Shown: positions 11,828-26,639, numbered from the stretch's first letter. The stretch: DNA of 64,000 nt from Glandiceps talaboti (GCF_964340395.1 NC_135556.1:5557001-5621000); one strand, 5' to 3'. Notes: a model not told the origin generated them from the letters alone. Numbers and translations: made by a program.

Positions 11828-14800
11828 GTACGTAGCCTTGTATCGGTGCACATTAGGCATGATAATTAATACTTAAAGGGAACAATGACGATAGTATGAA
11901 AGCTTATCTATGCAAAAGTTCAGTCTAATAAGCTAAGTTAATCATTTATAGTACCGTAGCCTACGGGGGGGGGGCAAGGGGGGCAGCTGCCCCCCCCCTG
12001 AGATTTTGGAAAAAAGGCTACTTTTTGAATACATAGCGATGCTATTAAAATCGTTATTTACGTGACGATTCCTAGCATGCACGATTTAAATGGATGGTTC
12101 ACTAAAGTGACTGTATACTGACTCCTGGCTAATATGTATCTTATATCGCTACACTGGCTTAACTTTGAATTAAAATGTGTCCAGGTAAAAATTGTAACTT
12201 TTTGCAGCAAATTAAAAATTCTTTGTGCGGGAAAGTACAAAAGATGTGCGCACATGCACTGTGCATTTTCCGCGAGTAACAGTTGTCTTTGAAAGTCTCC
12301 TTCATTTGAAGATAGCAAGTCGCAATTATAATGTTAGCGAGTGAAACTCAAAAGAAAAGACGGAAAAAGTCGTTCAACGTGAGGTTGCCTGCTATGCTGC
12401 ATGCAGTGACTCCGAAGATGCGCTCGATCTCATTTACATCTTGTTCCTTATATTAAAACATTTCATACTGATAAAACAGCAGATCTTTTTTTTTTGGAAT
12501 GTTTGGTGGCCCTGAAAAAATATTAAACAGTTTAAGATCCACTATTTGAAGACATTTCTTTCAATAATTGTGTTCGACGTTGTCTTTGGTTAAAATGTTG
12601 TTTAATATAATTATCTCATTGCACACTGACACACAATGAATTTGTAAACAGAGCTGTGCCTTCGACATCAAAATCCAAACTTCTATTTCCATTATAATGA
12701 TAACGACAACTTGAAGGAGAATTCACTGAGTTCACCTTGGGTTCCGACATAAACGAGGCCATAACAGTTTCGGGAGTTGGGTAAAGAAAAAGATTATTTT
12801 GTTGTGGTACTTATTTGAGAAAGCACCATCCATTTTTTTACTTTGAATGTGACATCTTTTCGGCAACTACTTTGAAAGATGCGACATTAGGCCAGAAAAA
12901 AAATGAAAAAGCTGTTCAACCTATCCATATATTTTTTCCTGGTGATGGGCAATATATCCTCATGCGATATTCTCGTCTGCAGCTTGGATTTGTATTATAA
13001 CTAGTCCGCGGAATCGTACACGCAACATTATGGCGTACATCTAACACTGGTTTCGTGGGATCTTATATTGATACAATATCATTTCACATAATAAACGTGT
13101 CTGTATTTTGTCATAAATTGGAAGACAAGTTTGCTGAAACATTCCTGAAAGAGAATTCACAGACAAGCAGCAATGTACCTCAGTTCAGTGTACTTATCAC
13201 CCGTCAACCAGTCCCCCTTAGCTTACTGCTCGCTTTGATGTGTACTGTCATAAAACAAATATACAGTCGACAAGAAAAGAGAGAGAAAGTGTGATTTAGG
13301 GACCGGTCAGTTTCTCTCATCGTGTATCATTACAATGTGTACATTAATTTCTTTGTTTCAGATGTCATTCCACCATTGTGGCAAATCCTCATTCTAATAC
13401 GGATTGTTGTATTTTCCCCTATCTGTAAAACCGAAAACAGGCTGACCCCCTTTATCACTTAATTCTTAAACATGATGACCCCCCCCCCCCTCCCATATAT
13501 CATATTCACATGACAGGTATTTTTCATCGTGACTCAGTGTGGACTGCTTGACCATCTTCAAATACTTCATAAGATTTCGGGATATTACTATCATAGAATT
13601 ATTGACTACACAGGGTAAATGTATTCCAAAAGGAGTTTAATTAGCATATTGACAATGACAGGGAGGGGAAAGCTTGAGAAGCTTATGGGAATATGTACAC
13701 CTCTCACGGGGAGTCCGATGGGTCTTCCCCTAGAATCCCTGGAAGATGTTTACTCTTGAAAGACAATTTCAAGACTATTCAGACACTTTCAGACAATAAT
13801 TTCCAAGTTTTAAGTAAAAAGCAACTACATGTAAAAAGCAACTACATGTGTTTGAAATATTTTTGATAGCATCTTGACAGTAAGACGTAGGGGGGAAGAG
13901 CTTGAGACAGGAATGTGTGCACCTCATGTGGGATTCTTGGGCATCTCCCCTAGAAGGATTTTTATTCTGAAAAGTCAATTTTGAGACGATTCAGATACTT
14001 TCAGACAATAACAAGTTTTATAAGACAGTACCATCAAGTATCAGAAACTATACTGTATAACTTACATAGGGTTGAAATATATTCTTGAAAAGTTCAATGG
14101 CATCATTATAGTAAAGGTCAGCACATTTAATAACAGTATCATTGTTAGGGGAGATTTGGAGATTTATGGCAATTTTAGACTATTGTCAAATCTTCTGTGG
14201 TCAGTCTCAAGACGGTAACTAGAACATTAGAACATAAATTTTATTTATCAAAGTCCCGAGTTTGGCCTTGCGGCCTCACTCCAAGGCCAGAGCCAGGAGG
14301 AGTTGAGTGCCTTAAATTTTACAAATTATTAAACTTGGAATGACTATATGTAAATTACATGAGTGACGCTTACGTCCGTGAATGTGAAACAAAAGGATGC
14401 CTTGAGGACAATTGTTTTCCAGACATGCTATCTTTTAAAATACTAAACATGTAGATTCGTGACACTATCTTGGCAAACATGTCACATCTTTAAAAGACAA
14501 TATCATCTCATATTAGCATAGGATGAAAATATTTAAGAAAGGTGCAATACCATTATGACAATAGAAAGGTTGGTGCATGAATCTGATTGTTGGTTGAATG
14601 CACGAGTGACCTCTGAGGATGAGGGAGTCCCTAGGTTATCCCCCTGGCAGATCTGGAGTTTTTTGTTTCTATTAAAACGTAGATGTAAGTTTTAAATGAG
14701 TTTCCCATGTCATATAAAAATGGAATTGTAACATTGCCATTGGTATAGGGGCATTAATATATGTATAGTAAAGTCATTGGTGTGTTAGAGAACTTCAGGT

Positions 14801-15094
14801 GGTCATACTTAGTGTATGATAGAAACTGGAATCTGATGGGATGTGATAACTTGTAGTGTCGATAACATGTAATGTCCGAAATAGAAAGTGTATTAATCCA
14901 TTCTGACAAGTTTATACTGAAGAATAGAACAATTTAGATTAACTTCTTTTATTAACTATCTATAAAGATTACCATTACAACACGTTTAAGTTCACCTTTC
15001 ATCCAAAGTGCAATATAATTGAAGCATTGATTGTGAAACAACCAAACAATTACATGACATGTTCTGTAACTAGTGTAGTTGATTGTTAACCGTA

Positions 15095-15204
<110 letters not shown>

Positions 15205-15637
15205 AGTTATGTTTGAACGCTTACGTGAAGTAAAAAAGAATTGATGTAAGAGACAGGGACAAGAACAAATATTAACATGTATCACATTTCAGCCAAGGCT
15301 ATATGCCATTCATGCCATTGTCGAAAGGGATCTTTTCTTCCATCACAATCAAAAACACTATGACCCCCCTCCCACACACACAATTTTCAAAACAGTGGGA
15401 CACGCCATACTGCCAATTTTCAAAACAGGGTGACCCCCTCCCCCAGCCGAAGAAACTAACCTGTCCCTTACACGACGATCCGTACGTAACTGGGAAAGGG
15501 AAACCTGTCATATCACTGATTTAACTTTAAAATATAATGCATATAATTATGATTTGGATCTCAAAAATATTGATTTTATATTGTCGATTGAAGATCACAA
15601 CTTTCTGTTTTCATATTTCTGTTTTTCATGTTTCTAG

Positions 15638-15710
15638 ACAGACGATGAATACCCTCAGGATAAAAATGTATCGGGATTGAGTGTTGATCGTCAAGCTAAT
15701 TTGATGGAGG
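15638..15710 (+). CDS. Exon A3
   Basis: Identical in layout to A2, with Gln in place of Leu after TDDEYP. Acceptor 'tttctag', donor 'gtaggtt', phase 0 to 1. A long CATA repeat follows within the 591-bp intron to B-prime 3. Confidence 0.6.
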
Positions 15711-15779
15711 GTAGGTTAAAGATAATCAAACACAAAATGGAAAATATCATGACAATATTTCTTGATTTAGTATGCTTGC

Positions 15780-15810
<31 letters not shown>

Positions 15811-16301
15811 CATACATACATACATACATACATACATACATACATACTTGCGTACGTAGTACTTGAACGGGGGAAACATACGATCAGCTGAATGATCACA
15901 TATCCGTGGTAAGATCGTTTTTATTTGAAATTTTGTCAAACTAGACACCAAAGATAATACACCCACCAAATATCATGGCAATCGATCCAGCGGTTTTTGA
16001 CTTCAAGCTGTTTACACACACACACACCCGCGCGCGCGCGCTCACATAGACAGACAGACAGGCAGACAGACAGACAGATAGATAGATAGATAAACAAACA
16101 AACAAAACCACAACCAATCAGAGAGACAGAGACTCTTGCCAAATATCCCTAGAAAAATTACATGGAATTTTTTAGCAACAGAAATTACAGGGGAAAAGCC
16201 GGTTCGGCCTGTTGTAGTATCCCGGTAGCCTAGCTATAATGAGAATTTGCAAACAACCTCACTCAGGAAATGTAATCAATCTCTTTGGTTTTATTCATAA
16301 G

Positions 16302-16381
16302 GAGATGGACGTGAAACAACAGAAAATGGCTCTCAAGATGAAAGCGATGCTAATGCTGGAGAAAGTAATCCAGATATCCAG
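16302..16381 (+). CDS. Exon B-prime 3
   Basis: Identical to B-prime 2 over the exon (the Glu/Asn/Asn version), with the same splice sites and phase. Confidence 0.55.
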
Positions 16382-19300
16382 GTACGTAGCCTTGTATCTG
16401 TGCACATTAGGCATGATAATTAATACTTAAAGGGAACAATGACGATAGTATGAAAGCTTATCTATGCAAAAGTTCAGTCTAATAAGCTAAGTTAATCATT
16501 TATAGTACCGTAGCCTACGGGGGGGGGCAAGGGGGGCAGCTGCCCCCCCCCCTGAGATTTTGGAAAAAAAGCTACTTTTTGAATACATAGCGATGCTATT
16601 AAAATCGTTATTTACGTGACGATTCCTAGCATGCACGATTTAAATGGATGGTTCACTAAAGTGACTGTATACTGACTCCTGGCTAATATGTATCTTATAT
16701 CGCTACACTGGCTTAACTTTGAATTAAAATGTGTCCAGGTAAAAATTGTAACTTTTTGCAGCAAATTAAAAATTCTTTGTGCGCGAGTAACAGTTGTCTT
16801 TGAAAGTCTCCTTCATTTGAAGATAGCAAGTCGCAATTATAATGTTAGCGAGTGAAACTCAAAAGAAAAGACGGAAAAAGTCGTTCAACGTGAGGTTGCC
16901 TGCTATGCTGCATGCAGTGACTCCGAAGATGCGCTCGATCTCATTTACATCTTGTTCCTTATATTAAAACATTTCATACTGATAAAACAGCAGATCTTTT
17001 TTTTTGGAATGTTTGGTGGCCCTGAAAAAATATTAAACAGTTTAAGATCCACTATTTGAAGACATTTCTTTCAATAATTGTGTTCGACGTTGTCTTTGGT
17101 TAAAATGTTGTTTAATATAATTATCTCATTGCACACTGACACACAATGAATTTGTAAACAGAGCTGTGCCTTCGACATCAAAATCCAAACTTTTATTTCC
17201 ATTATAATGATAACGACAACTTGAAGGAGAATTCACTGAGTTCACCTTGGGTTCCGACATAAACGAGGCCATAACAGTTTCGGGAGTTGGGTAAAGAAAA
17301 AGATTATTTTGTTGTGGTACTTATTTGAGAAAGCACCATCCATTTTTTTACTTTGAATGTGACATCTTTTCGGCAACTACTTTGAAAGATGCGACATTAG
17401 GCCAGAAAAAAAATGAAAAAGCTGTTCAACCTATCCATATATTTTTTCCTGGTGATGGGCAATATATCCTCATGCGATATTCTCGTCTGCAGCTTGGATT
17501 TGTATTATAACTAGTCCGCGGAATCGTACACGCAACATTATGGCGTACATCTAACACTGGTTTCGTGGGATCTTATATTGATACAATATCATTTCACATA
17601 ATAAACGTGTCTGTATTTTGTCATAAATTGGAAGACAAGTTTGCTGAAACATTCCTGAAAGAGAACTCACAGACAAGCAGCAATATACCTCAGTTCAGTG
17701 TATTTATCACCCGTCAACCAGTCCCCCTTAGCTTACTGCTCGCTTTGATGTGTACTGTCATAAAACAAATATACAGTCGACAAGAAAAGAGAGAGAAAGT
17801 GTGATTTAGGGACCGGTCAGTTTCTCTCATCGTGTATCATTACAATGTGTACATTAATTTCTTTGTTTCAGATGTCATTCCACCATTGTGGCAAATCCTC
17901 ATTCTAATACGGATTGTTGTATTTTCCCCTATCTGTAAAACCGAAAACAGGCTGACCCCCTTTATCACTTAATTCTTAAACATGATGACCCCCCCCCCCC
18001 TCCCATATATCATATTCACATGACAGGTATTTTTCATCGTGACTCAGTGTGGACTGCTTGACCATCTTCAAATACTTCATAAGATTTCGGGATATTACTA
18101 TCATAGAATTATTGACTACACAGGGTAAATGTATTCCAAAAGGAGTTTAATTAGCATATTGACAATGACAGGGAGGGGAAAGCTTGAGAAGCTTATGGGA
18201 ATATGTACACCTCTCACGGGGAGTCCGATGGGTCTTCCCCTAGAATCCCTGGAAGATGTTTACTCTTGAAAGACAATTTCAAGACTATTCAGACACTTTC
18301 AGACAATAATTTCCAAGTTTTAAGTAAAAAGCAACTACATGTAAAAAGCAACTACATGTGTTTGAAATATTTTTGATAGCATCTTGACAGTAAGACGTAG
18401 GGGGGAAGAGCTTGAGACAGGAATGTGTGCACCTCATGTGGGATTCTTGGGCATCTCCCCTAGAAGGATTTTTATTCTGAAAAGTCAATTTTGAGACGAT
18501 TCAGATACTTTCAGACAATAACAAGTTTTATAAGACAGTACCATCAAGTATCAGAAACTATACTTTATAACTTACATAGGGTTGAAATATATTCTTGAAA
18601 AGTTCAATGGCATCATTATAGTAAAGGTCAGCACATTTAATAACAGTATCATTGTTAGGGGAGATTTGGAGATTTATGGCAATTTTAGACTATTGTCAAA
18701 TCTTCTGTGGTCAGTCTCAAGACGGTAACTAGAACATTAGAACATAAATTTTATTTATCAAAGTCCCGAGTTTGGCCTTGCGGCCTCACTCCAAGGCCAG
18801 AGCCAGGAGGAGTTGAGTGCCTTAAATTTTACAAATTATTAAACTTGGAATGACTATATGTAAATTACATGAGTGACGCTTACGTCCGTGAATGTGAAAC
18901 AAAAGGATGCCTTGAGGACAATTGTTTTCCAGACATGCTATCTTTTAAAATACTAAACATGTAGATTCGTGACACTATCTTGGCAAACATGTCACATCTT
19001 TAAAAGACAATATCATCTCATATTAGCATAGGATGAAAATATTTAAGAAAGGTGCAATACCATTATGACAATAGAAAGGTTGGTGCATGAATCTGATTGT
19101 TGGTTGAATGCACGAGTGACCTCTGAGGATGAGGGAGTCCCTAGGTTATCCCCCTGGCAGATCTGGAGTTTTTTGTTTCTATTAAAACGTAGATGTAAGT
19201 TTTAAATGAGTTTCCCATGTCATATAAAAATGGAATTGTAACATTGCCATTGGTATAGGGGCATTAATATATGTATAGTAAAGTCATTGGTGTGTTAGAG

Positions 19301-19604
19301 AACTTCAGGTGGTCATACTTAGTGTATGATAGAAACTGGAATCTGATGGGATGTGATAACTTGTAGTGTCGATAACATGTAATGTCCGAAATAGAAAGTG
19401 TATTAATCCATTCTGACAAGTTTATACTGAAGAATAGAACAATTTAGATTAACTTCTTTTATTAACTATCTATAAAGATTACCATTACAACACGTTTAAG
19501 TTCACCTTTCATCCAAAGTGCAATATAATTGAAGCATTGATTGTGAAACAACCAAACAATTACATGACATGTTCTGTAACTAGTGTAGTTGATTGTTAAC
19601 CGTA

Positions 19605-19760
<156 letters not shown>

Positions 19761-20193
19761 AGTTATGTTTGAACGCTTACGTGAAGTAAAAAAGAATTGA
19801 TGTAAGAGACAGGGACAAGAACAAATATTAACATGTATCACATTTCAGCCAAGGCTATATGCCATTCATGCCATTGTCGAAAGGGATCTTTTCTTCCATC
19901 ACAATCAAAAACACTATGACCCCCCTCCCACACACACAATTTTCAAAACAGTGGGACACGCCATACTGCCAATTTTCAAAACAGGGTGACCCCCTCCCCC
20001 AGCCGAAGAAACTAACCTGTCCCTTACACGACGATCCGTACGTAACTGGGAAAGGGAAACCTGTCATATCACTGATTTAACTTTAAAATATAATGCATAT
20101 AATTATGATTTGGATCTCAAAAATATTGATTTTATATTGTCGATTGAAGATCACAACTTTCTGTTTTCATATTTCTGTTTTTCATGTTTCTAG

Positions 20194-20266
20194 ACAGACG
20201 ATGAATACCCTCAGGATAAAAATGTATCGGGATTGAGTGTTGATCGTCAAGCTAATTTGATGGAGG
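20194..20266 (+). CDS. Exon A4
   Basis: Same sequence as A3. Acceptor 'tttctag', donor 'gtaggtt'. The CATA repeat in the following intron is much shorter than in unit 2. Confidence 0.6.
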
Positions 20267-20665
20267 GTAGGTTAAAGATAATCAAACACAAAATGGAAAA
20301 TATCATGACAATATTTCTTGATTTAGTATGCTTGCTTACATACATACATACATACATACTTGCGTACGTACGTACTTGAACGGGGGAAACATACGATCAG
20401 CTGAATGATAACATATCCGTGGTAAGATCGTTTTTATTTGAAATTTTGTCAAACTAGACACCAAAGATAATACACCTACCAAATATCATGGCAATCGATC
20501 CAGCGGTTTTTGACTTCAAGCTGTTTACACACACACACACACACTCGCGCGCGCGCTCACATAGACAGACATGCAGACAGACAGATAGATAGATAAACAA
20601 ACAAACAAACAAACAAAACCACAACCAATCAGAGAGACAGAGACTCTTGCCAAATATCCCTAGAA

Positions 20666-20960
20666 AAATTACATGGAATTTTTTAGCAACAGAAATTACA
20701 GGGAAAAAGCCGGTTCGGCCTGTTGTAGTATCCCGGTAGCCTAGCTATAATGAGAATTTGCAAACAACCTCACTCAGGAAATGTAATCAATCTCTTTGGT
20801 TTTATTCATAAGGAGATGGACGTCAAACAACAGAAACTGGCTCTCAAGATGAAAGCGATGCTAATGCTGGAGAAAGTAGTCCAGATATCCAGGTACGTAG
20901 CCTTGTATTGGTGCACATTAGGCGTGATAAATAATACTTAATGGGAACAATGACAAAAGT
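20666..20960 (+). repeat. Partial fourth unit
   Basis: The array continues for about 300 bp past 20666 and includes exon B-prime 4. It then diverges near 20945 ('aatgggaacaatgac'). Confidence 0.85.
20813..20892 (+). CDS. Exon B-prime 4
   Basis: Same sequence as B-prime 1 (the Gln/Thr/Ser version). It is the last module exon. In phase 0 it can join exon A5 at 29105, provided the 7.4-kb element between them is spliced out with the intron. Confidence 0.55.
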
Positions 20961-21130
20961 TCATCTGTGGAAAAGTTCAGTCAATGCATAGACCCTCCAC
21001 CAACAGGGTATATGGTCTATGGTCTATATGTTGATGGATTTAACTTTGTATCGCATTCACTAAGCCACTGGCAAAGGCTTTGGTGAGCTAATTCTAAATT
21101 TGGTGTGATACGAAATTAAATCAACTAACT
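20961..21130. repeat. Short imperfect inverted repeat
   Basis: The ends near 21031 ('gttgatggatttaactttgt') and 21125 ('atacgaaattaaatcaac') are imperfect inverted complements about 95 bp apart, as in a small MITE. No coding signal. Confidence 0.4.
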
Positions 21131-21588
21131 TAGGGAACAGTGAATTCTCCGTGATAGGGAACCAGATAAGTCATTTCACCCATCCTTGATTGCGCGACCA
21201 CTGTGACACGAAATTCTCGTCTGCAACTTAGATTTGTATTAGTACGCGGAATTGTACTAGGAGCATTACGGCATAAATCATCTAACACTAGTGTCGTAGG
21301 ACTATATTTTGATATAATATCATTTCTTAAAAATGTGCCTGTATTTTGTCATGAATTAGAAAACTATTATAGTTAGCTGAATTTAAAAATTGAAAACATT
21401 CCTGAAAGAGAATTCACAGACAAGCAGCAATGTACCTCAGTTCAGTGTATTTATCACCCGTCAACCAGTCCCCTTAGCTTACTGCTCGCTTTGATGTGTA
21501 CTGTTAACAAACACTGGACTACACAGTTGACAAGTAAACAGAGGTGTGTCTGACACTAGGATCCCTCGTGACCGGCCGGGAAACCCTG
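21131..21588 (+). repeat. R-block copy interrupted by the 7.4-kb element
   Basis: Collinear with 20-515. Continuity breaks at 'gggaaaccctg', and the expected continuation ('gggtgctatgtcattg') is found at 28990 onwards. This brackets the 7.4-kb insertion. Confidence 0.75.
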
Positions 21589-22876
21589 AGGCATTGTTCG
21601 GACGCATTTTCACACTGGTTCCACCGCGGTTGAATAAATATTCGTATCTTAGAGAGTATCAAATACAACATCGGTTACTTAGAGGGCTTTTCCATACGTT
21701 TGCAATGTCGGCGAGGGCACACTCTTTAGTTGTCACACTGTTATGGCAAGTAAACCATGTAACACAAGAGTGATACAAAATTTCCAAAGGAAATCAAAAT
21801 CGGTAAGTAATAATTTTGTTCTTGTTATCATATACAGAGTTCAATGATGTGACCAGCTGTCTTTAAGGCATTGATATTGACAAAGTAATTATTTCATTCA
21901 GCTTTTTTTAATGTTCCAGTAGAAGACAAGACCTAGTCTGATTAAGTTTAATTGTCGTAATTTGTGTGAAACTGTTTGTTAAGTGACTGAAATCATACCC
22001 TAATGAAAAGTGTGATAAGTCCTTAGATCTAACTTTTCATTTCACAATAAAGTTTTAATTTTTTGAATTTGCAGTTATTGTATTAACACAGGTGAAGTAC
22101 ACATTGACCTATATATATTGGTCACACATAACTTACATTCTATTTCTATAATCAAAAAAGCAAACAGAGAACTGACGTTTTGAAATGATTATGTAATAGT
22201 TTGTCAACACAGCAAACCTAGTACATGTGAATACATCTACTGTACATGTTTTGTTTGTTGTTTGCTTGGAGTTTAGATGATGAACAAAAATGGATGTTTT
22301 TTACCTTTCATAAGGGAAGGTTATAATTTAGGGATGTAAAGTCTGGCTGTGTCTCATTTTCTAAAAGACTGTTAATTCATTTGCATAATCAATGACTTTC
22401 AGTAATTAGGCCATATCTTACAAATGCATGCTTCAAATTGAATATAATTTGATAAATATTACAAATAAAACAAAGGGCACATGTCCTGCACAGCTTGTTG
22501 ATGTAAGTGTAGTTTTAAGGAGTCGTTTGCATAATTGATGATTTTCAGTAATTAGACTTTATATGAAGGGTGCAAGCTTCAAGTTTGATATTATTTGTTA
22601 CACACATTTATGATACCAGGGTGCACATGTTCATAAAGCTTAATGATATAACCATAAGATGAAGTTGAACTTGATATTTATGGCCATGGATGCAACTTAC
22701 AAACTCATTGTCTTCCTTGCAAAACTGTTAACTTTCCAACACACCATTTAATTGATCTTGATTGTAATACACAGCTGGTACTCTCTGCTGTTTTATTTTG
22801 TTTTGTTGCTGTTTTTCGTTTATGTTTTTGGTGGGTGTGAATGGGGTGTTGGGGTTAAACCTGTGATAAATTGTTA

Positions 22877-23059
<183 letters not shown>

Positions 23060-23107
23060 ATTATGGGTTTATGCCAGTTTTTCCCTAACAGTCTCTTTTT
23101 GTGTTTT

Positions 23108-25421
23108 TAGCTCCGCTGTCAGCGAAAGCTGAAAGCGTAGCTTTAGGTATAGGTGGGTATTGAGGTATAGAGAGTAGAGTGAATCATAGGTGTCCGTCAA
23201 ACTTTTATATTTTTACTATCTACTCCGGAAGTGACAGTCGGAATTCTTCGATATTTGGTGTGCATGTTCCCTGGGGGGAGGCTATTCAGATTTGTTCATG
23301 CCAAGTTGATCTGTGCCATTTTCAATTTTTTATGATTTTTTTTCATAAAATGTCATTTTCATCAACTCCTTGAAAACCTCTTATTAGATTGCTTTGATAT
23401 CTGGCGTGTTGATGCGCAGGGGGTAGCTTACTCAGATTTGTTAATTTCAAGTCAGCACATCCTCATTTTTATTTTTTATGATTTTTTTTTTGTAATTTGA
23501 AAAAAAAATGAATATGTTAATGAGCATAATGACCGACGCCATATTGGAAATCAGTCGACGAGACTTTAAGTAAACTGCCACTTTTCAAAAGACACTATTG
23601 ACGTCAAACAAGCAATGTAATATGTGCTATAGTCATAATTCTACGCATTGGGCGCCCAAATGACAAGCGTTTGTTCGAAACAGGGTTGTAAACTTCAAAT
23701 CCAATTCTGCACCCTTCTACATAATCAGCCAGTCCGCAACATCCTCATTTGCATACTCTATCCTGATTCGACCAGAAGCTGTAGGTGACCTCATTTGACC
23801 GAGCGATTTTCCACAGCAAGTATCTTGAGTATCACAGGACGTTCTTGGTACTCACTAAAATCACACTTCAGACCCACTATAAAAGTGTGATGTTTTCAGA
23901 TAACATGTAACTTGTGGTTAATTCTATATTGTCGTGCAATTTGGAATGACAGTGAACCAGAATTCAGACAACTTGCGTAAGGAAGGGCATGCCAGGCATG
24001 CGGTTGAAGTTATGGCCGACAGTTCACATGTAAAGTTAAACGACATGAACGTGTCTTGCCTTTCCAAAATGCAAATATTTGGCAAGTAAATATAATTAAA
24101 ATAATTACAACTTTAATTTGGCTTCAGACTTTGCATTATGTTTTGCGTATCTTTCCCCGTTTTACATGTAAATCCGAAAAGGTTCTCTCTCATCATGTCA
24201 TCAGTGTCAGTGATCATACCGCGCGGGGCTGCTTTGAGTACGAGCGAAGTGAGGCATGTTGAGGTATTTTGTTGAGAATTATAAATATTGCGAAATGTCA
24301 AGTACAAGGTTTAAATACAATGGAATGATGAAAAAAATGGCAGAGTCTGCTGACAGGCGCCGGTCACAAGAAACACTGTGAATTAAAATATCAGACGATG
24401 TATGTATTAATCGCCGACAATCCACCCGTATGCACGAGGGACTAACCCGGAAGCAAGTCGTTGTCAGCCATACGTTACAGTGGTAACATCGTCCGAGAAA
24501 TCGCTGCGTTCAGAGTGTCATTATTCACAGAATTGTTGTTTTCGAGTGAAAACCCGTCTTGAATTGTATAACTCTAACAAATGAAGACATGTCAAGTTAT
24601 ATTTTGAAAGTTGTATCGCTAGTTTGAGACGATTTTCTCACGTACTATAGTACTATCGAGGCTTACTTGGAAGTAGTAGGACCTTACTCCAGTTCATCGG
24701 GAAGTTTAGCCAGTCCGATAATTCTTTCTGGTTTAGTTTACAACACTTTTGATCACGCAGATTTTGTTGTTGTGATGAAAAGAAATAAAAAAAAAGATCA
24801 TTTCAACCATTTCGTTGTGTTTTCTTTGTGAAAGGTAACCGAACATGAACGAGTGTTACCACTGTAACGTATGGCTGAGAATGACTCTCTTCCGGGTACT
24901 TGAGATTGTCGCCATACGGAAACTAAGATGGCGATTAATACATTTCTTCCCTATATATATCTACCACAACTAGTACAAGTTGAATGTTGTTGACTTTGTA
25001 AATTTGTTAGAAAATTGAAATTCAAATTGCCTCAAAATTATTTTAGATCCCTAGTTTATTTCATTCATCATTAAAATTTTCCAGGGTTACAGCTGTAAGA
25101 CACTGGAATTATTTATAGCCAACCTCAAAATCCTCTTTTTTTCTTTTTCTTGTGTGCATTTCCCAGTCATTTTTTTCTGAGATTTTGTGCAATTTTTCAT
25201 AACAGTAGAGTTTTGTCATAAAATGGTGACTATGGTATAAAAGTACAATACATTACCAACTTCTGTGTAAAATGTGTTTTATAGTGAGACATCATATGAA
25301 ACCACTAACCACTTTATTGCATCGCTAAAACAAAACTGCATAGTGAAGAGCTGAAGACCTGAACCACTTCTACATGTCACCAAAATAAAAAATTAAATTA
25401 AAAAAAACAACAGCGGAGCTA
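23108..25421. mobile_element. 2.3-kb element with 12-bp terminal inverted repeats and an internal fold-back
   Basis: TAGCTCCGCTGT at 23108-23119 is the exact complement of 25410-25421. Inside, 24404-24488 and 24854-24941 form a further imperfect inverted repeat sharing 'cagccatacgttacagtggt' and 'gtattaatcgcc'. I see no convincing coding region, so this is likely a non-autonomous DNA transposon nested in the 7.4-kb element. A GAGTCTGCTGACAG motif at 24343 is shared with the fold-back elements at 31.8-35 kb. Confidence 0.55.
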
Positions 25422-25554
25422 TTCTGACCGATAGGTCGCTTGTTTTTTTAAATCTTTGTTTCACTCTTTATTTCTTATTGTTATCCGTTCATCATTGTAA
25501 TCACTAGTGGGTTAACTTTTTGTATTTTTATTTCACAGATTAAGTGACTGACAG

Positions 25555-25853
25555 TGAAGATGATTCCATAGATGTGGCCCACTTAGATCAACTGGCTGAG
25601 GAGCTCTTTGGTTGCAATTTACAAGACATCGTTGATATAGAACTGGAGGTTGCTACATGTAGTACAGAGGAGTCGAGAGAAACTGGGATCAATGTGCAGG
25701 TGATATCTTGGACCAGATAGAAGAAGACGAAGCATCAGCAGCAGACATTGACGAAGAAAACATTCCACCACCTGAAGACAGTCCAGCCATCCAATGTTCC
25801 TTTCACCATAATACAAATCATATTATCTCACAAACACAAATGAAAGCACTATA
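25555..25853 (+). pseudogene. Coding-like acidic exon remnant of unknown family
   Basis: An acceptor-like 'atttcacag' at 25540-25548 (and AG at 25553-25554) is followed by a frame reading TDSEDDSIDVAHLDQLAEEL. A change of frame near 25690 gives DILDQIEEDEASAADIDEEN and PPPEDSPAIQCS up to TAA 25851-25853. The composition is typical of an acidic linker. It lies on the plus strand just after the 2.3-kb element, which would sit in its upstream intron. The frameshift, or a missed donor ('cag|gtgata' at 25699), prevents a firm model. Confidence 0.35.
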
Positions 25854-26173
25854 ACATTATGCTAAATTAGTTTTATTTGATATTGATAGAAACTTACAGA
25901 AAATATATCAACTTGACTCATCTTTATCATAAGATTAAATATGATTGTATTAAGTAAAATTGATATGGAAAATAATTTGATGCACTGTAATATAAATACA
26001 GACAACTGTAATTCATGTAATTCATTATTGATGATTGTTATACATCACATCACATCACATTACCGTTCAGTGACAACATCTCATACATATAGTTACTTTG
26101 CACAATTGTTTATAGTAACCATAGGACACAAAGGTGAAACATGATCTATGTGTGAGATGAGCTTACAAAGGCC

Positions 26174-26639
26174 AGGTCATAGCAGGTCATGGCACGACAC
26201 CATTACCAATGTTAGGCCAGGTCGTGTAATTTAATCATATCACCTAGGTAAATATTAATGGTCTGTAAGGTCTGGCCAGATCAGGTCAAATAATGAATGC
26301 ATAACCTCTCTTAGGACCATGTCACTTAGGGTCTTTATCAGTAGAAGTTAAGCCTTTATGCTGTGTGGCCAATTATGTCAGGTCAGGTCACTTATTAAAG
26401 TTCATGTTTGTCTAAGTCGAGTTTGCTCATGTATGGTCTGAGCCAACTATATATGTATGCTATAACACAAGTTAGTACAGTAGGGTTTGAGGTCAACCTG
26501 GGTCACGTCAAGTAATAGCAGGTCATGTAGTCTTAGTCACCTGAGGTCAGTTCACTCAATTGTAAATGTTGTGCATAAAGATAGGTAAATACATATCGAT
26601 ATCAAGCATAGCTCGTCCATGAGAGGTCAAGTGAGGTCA
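26174..26639 (+). promoter_or_regulatory. Cluster of ten AGGTCA hexamers, two as DR4
   Basis: Ten exact AGGTCA hexamers, all on the plus strand, lie within about 470 bp. Two pairs are direct repeats with 4-bp spacers: 26174-26179/26184-26189 and 26624-26629/26634-26639. AGGTCA is the nuclear-receptor half-site, and DR4 is the arrangement used by thyroid-hormone/LXR-type heterodimers. A degenerate minisatellite could give the same picture, so function is inferred only. Confidence 0.35.
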
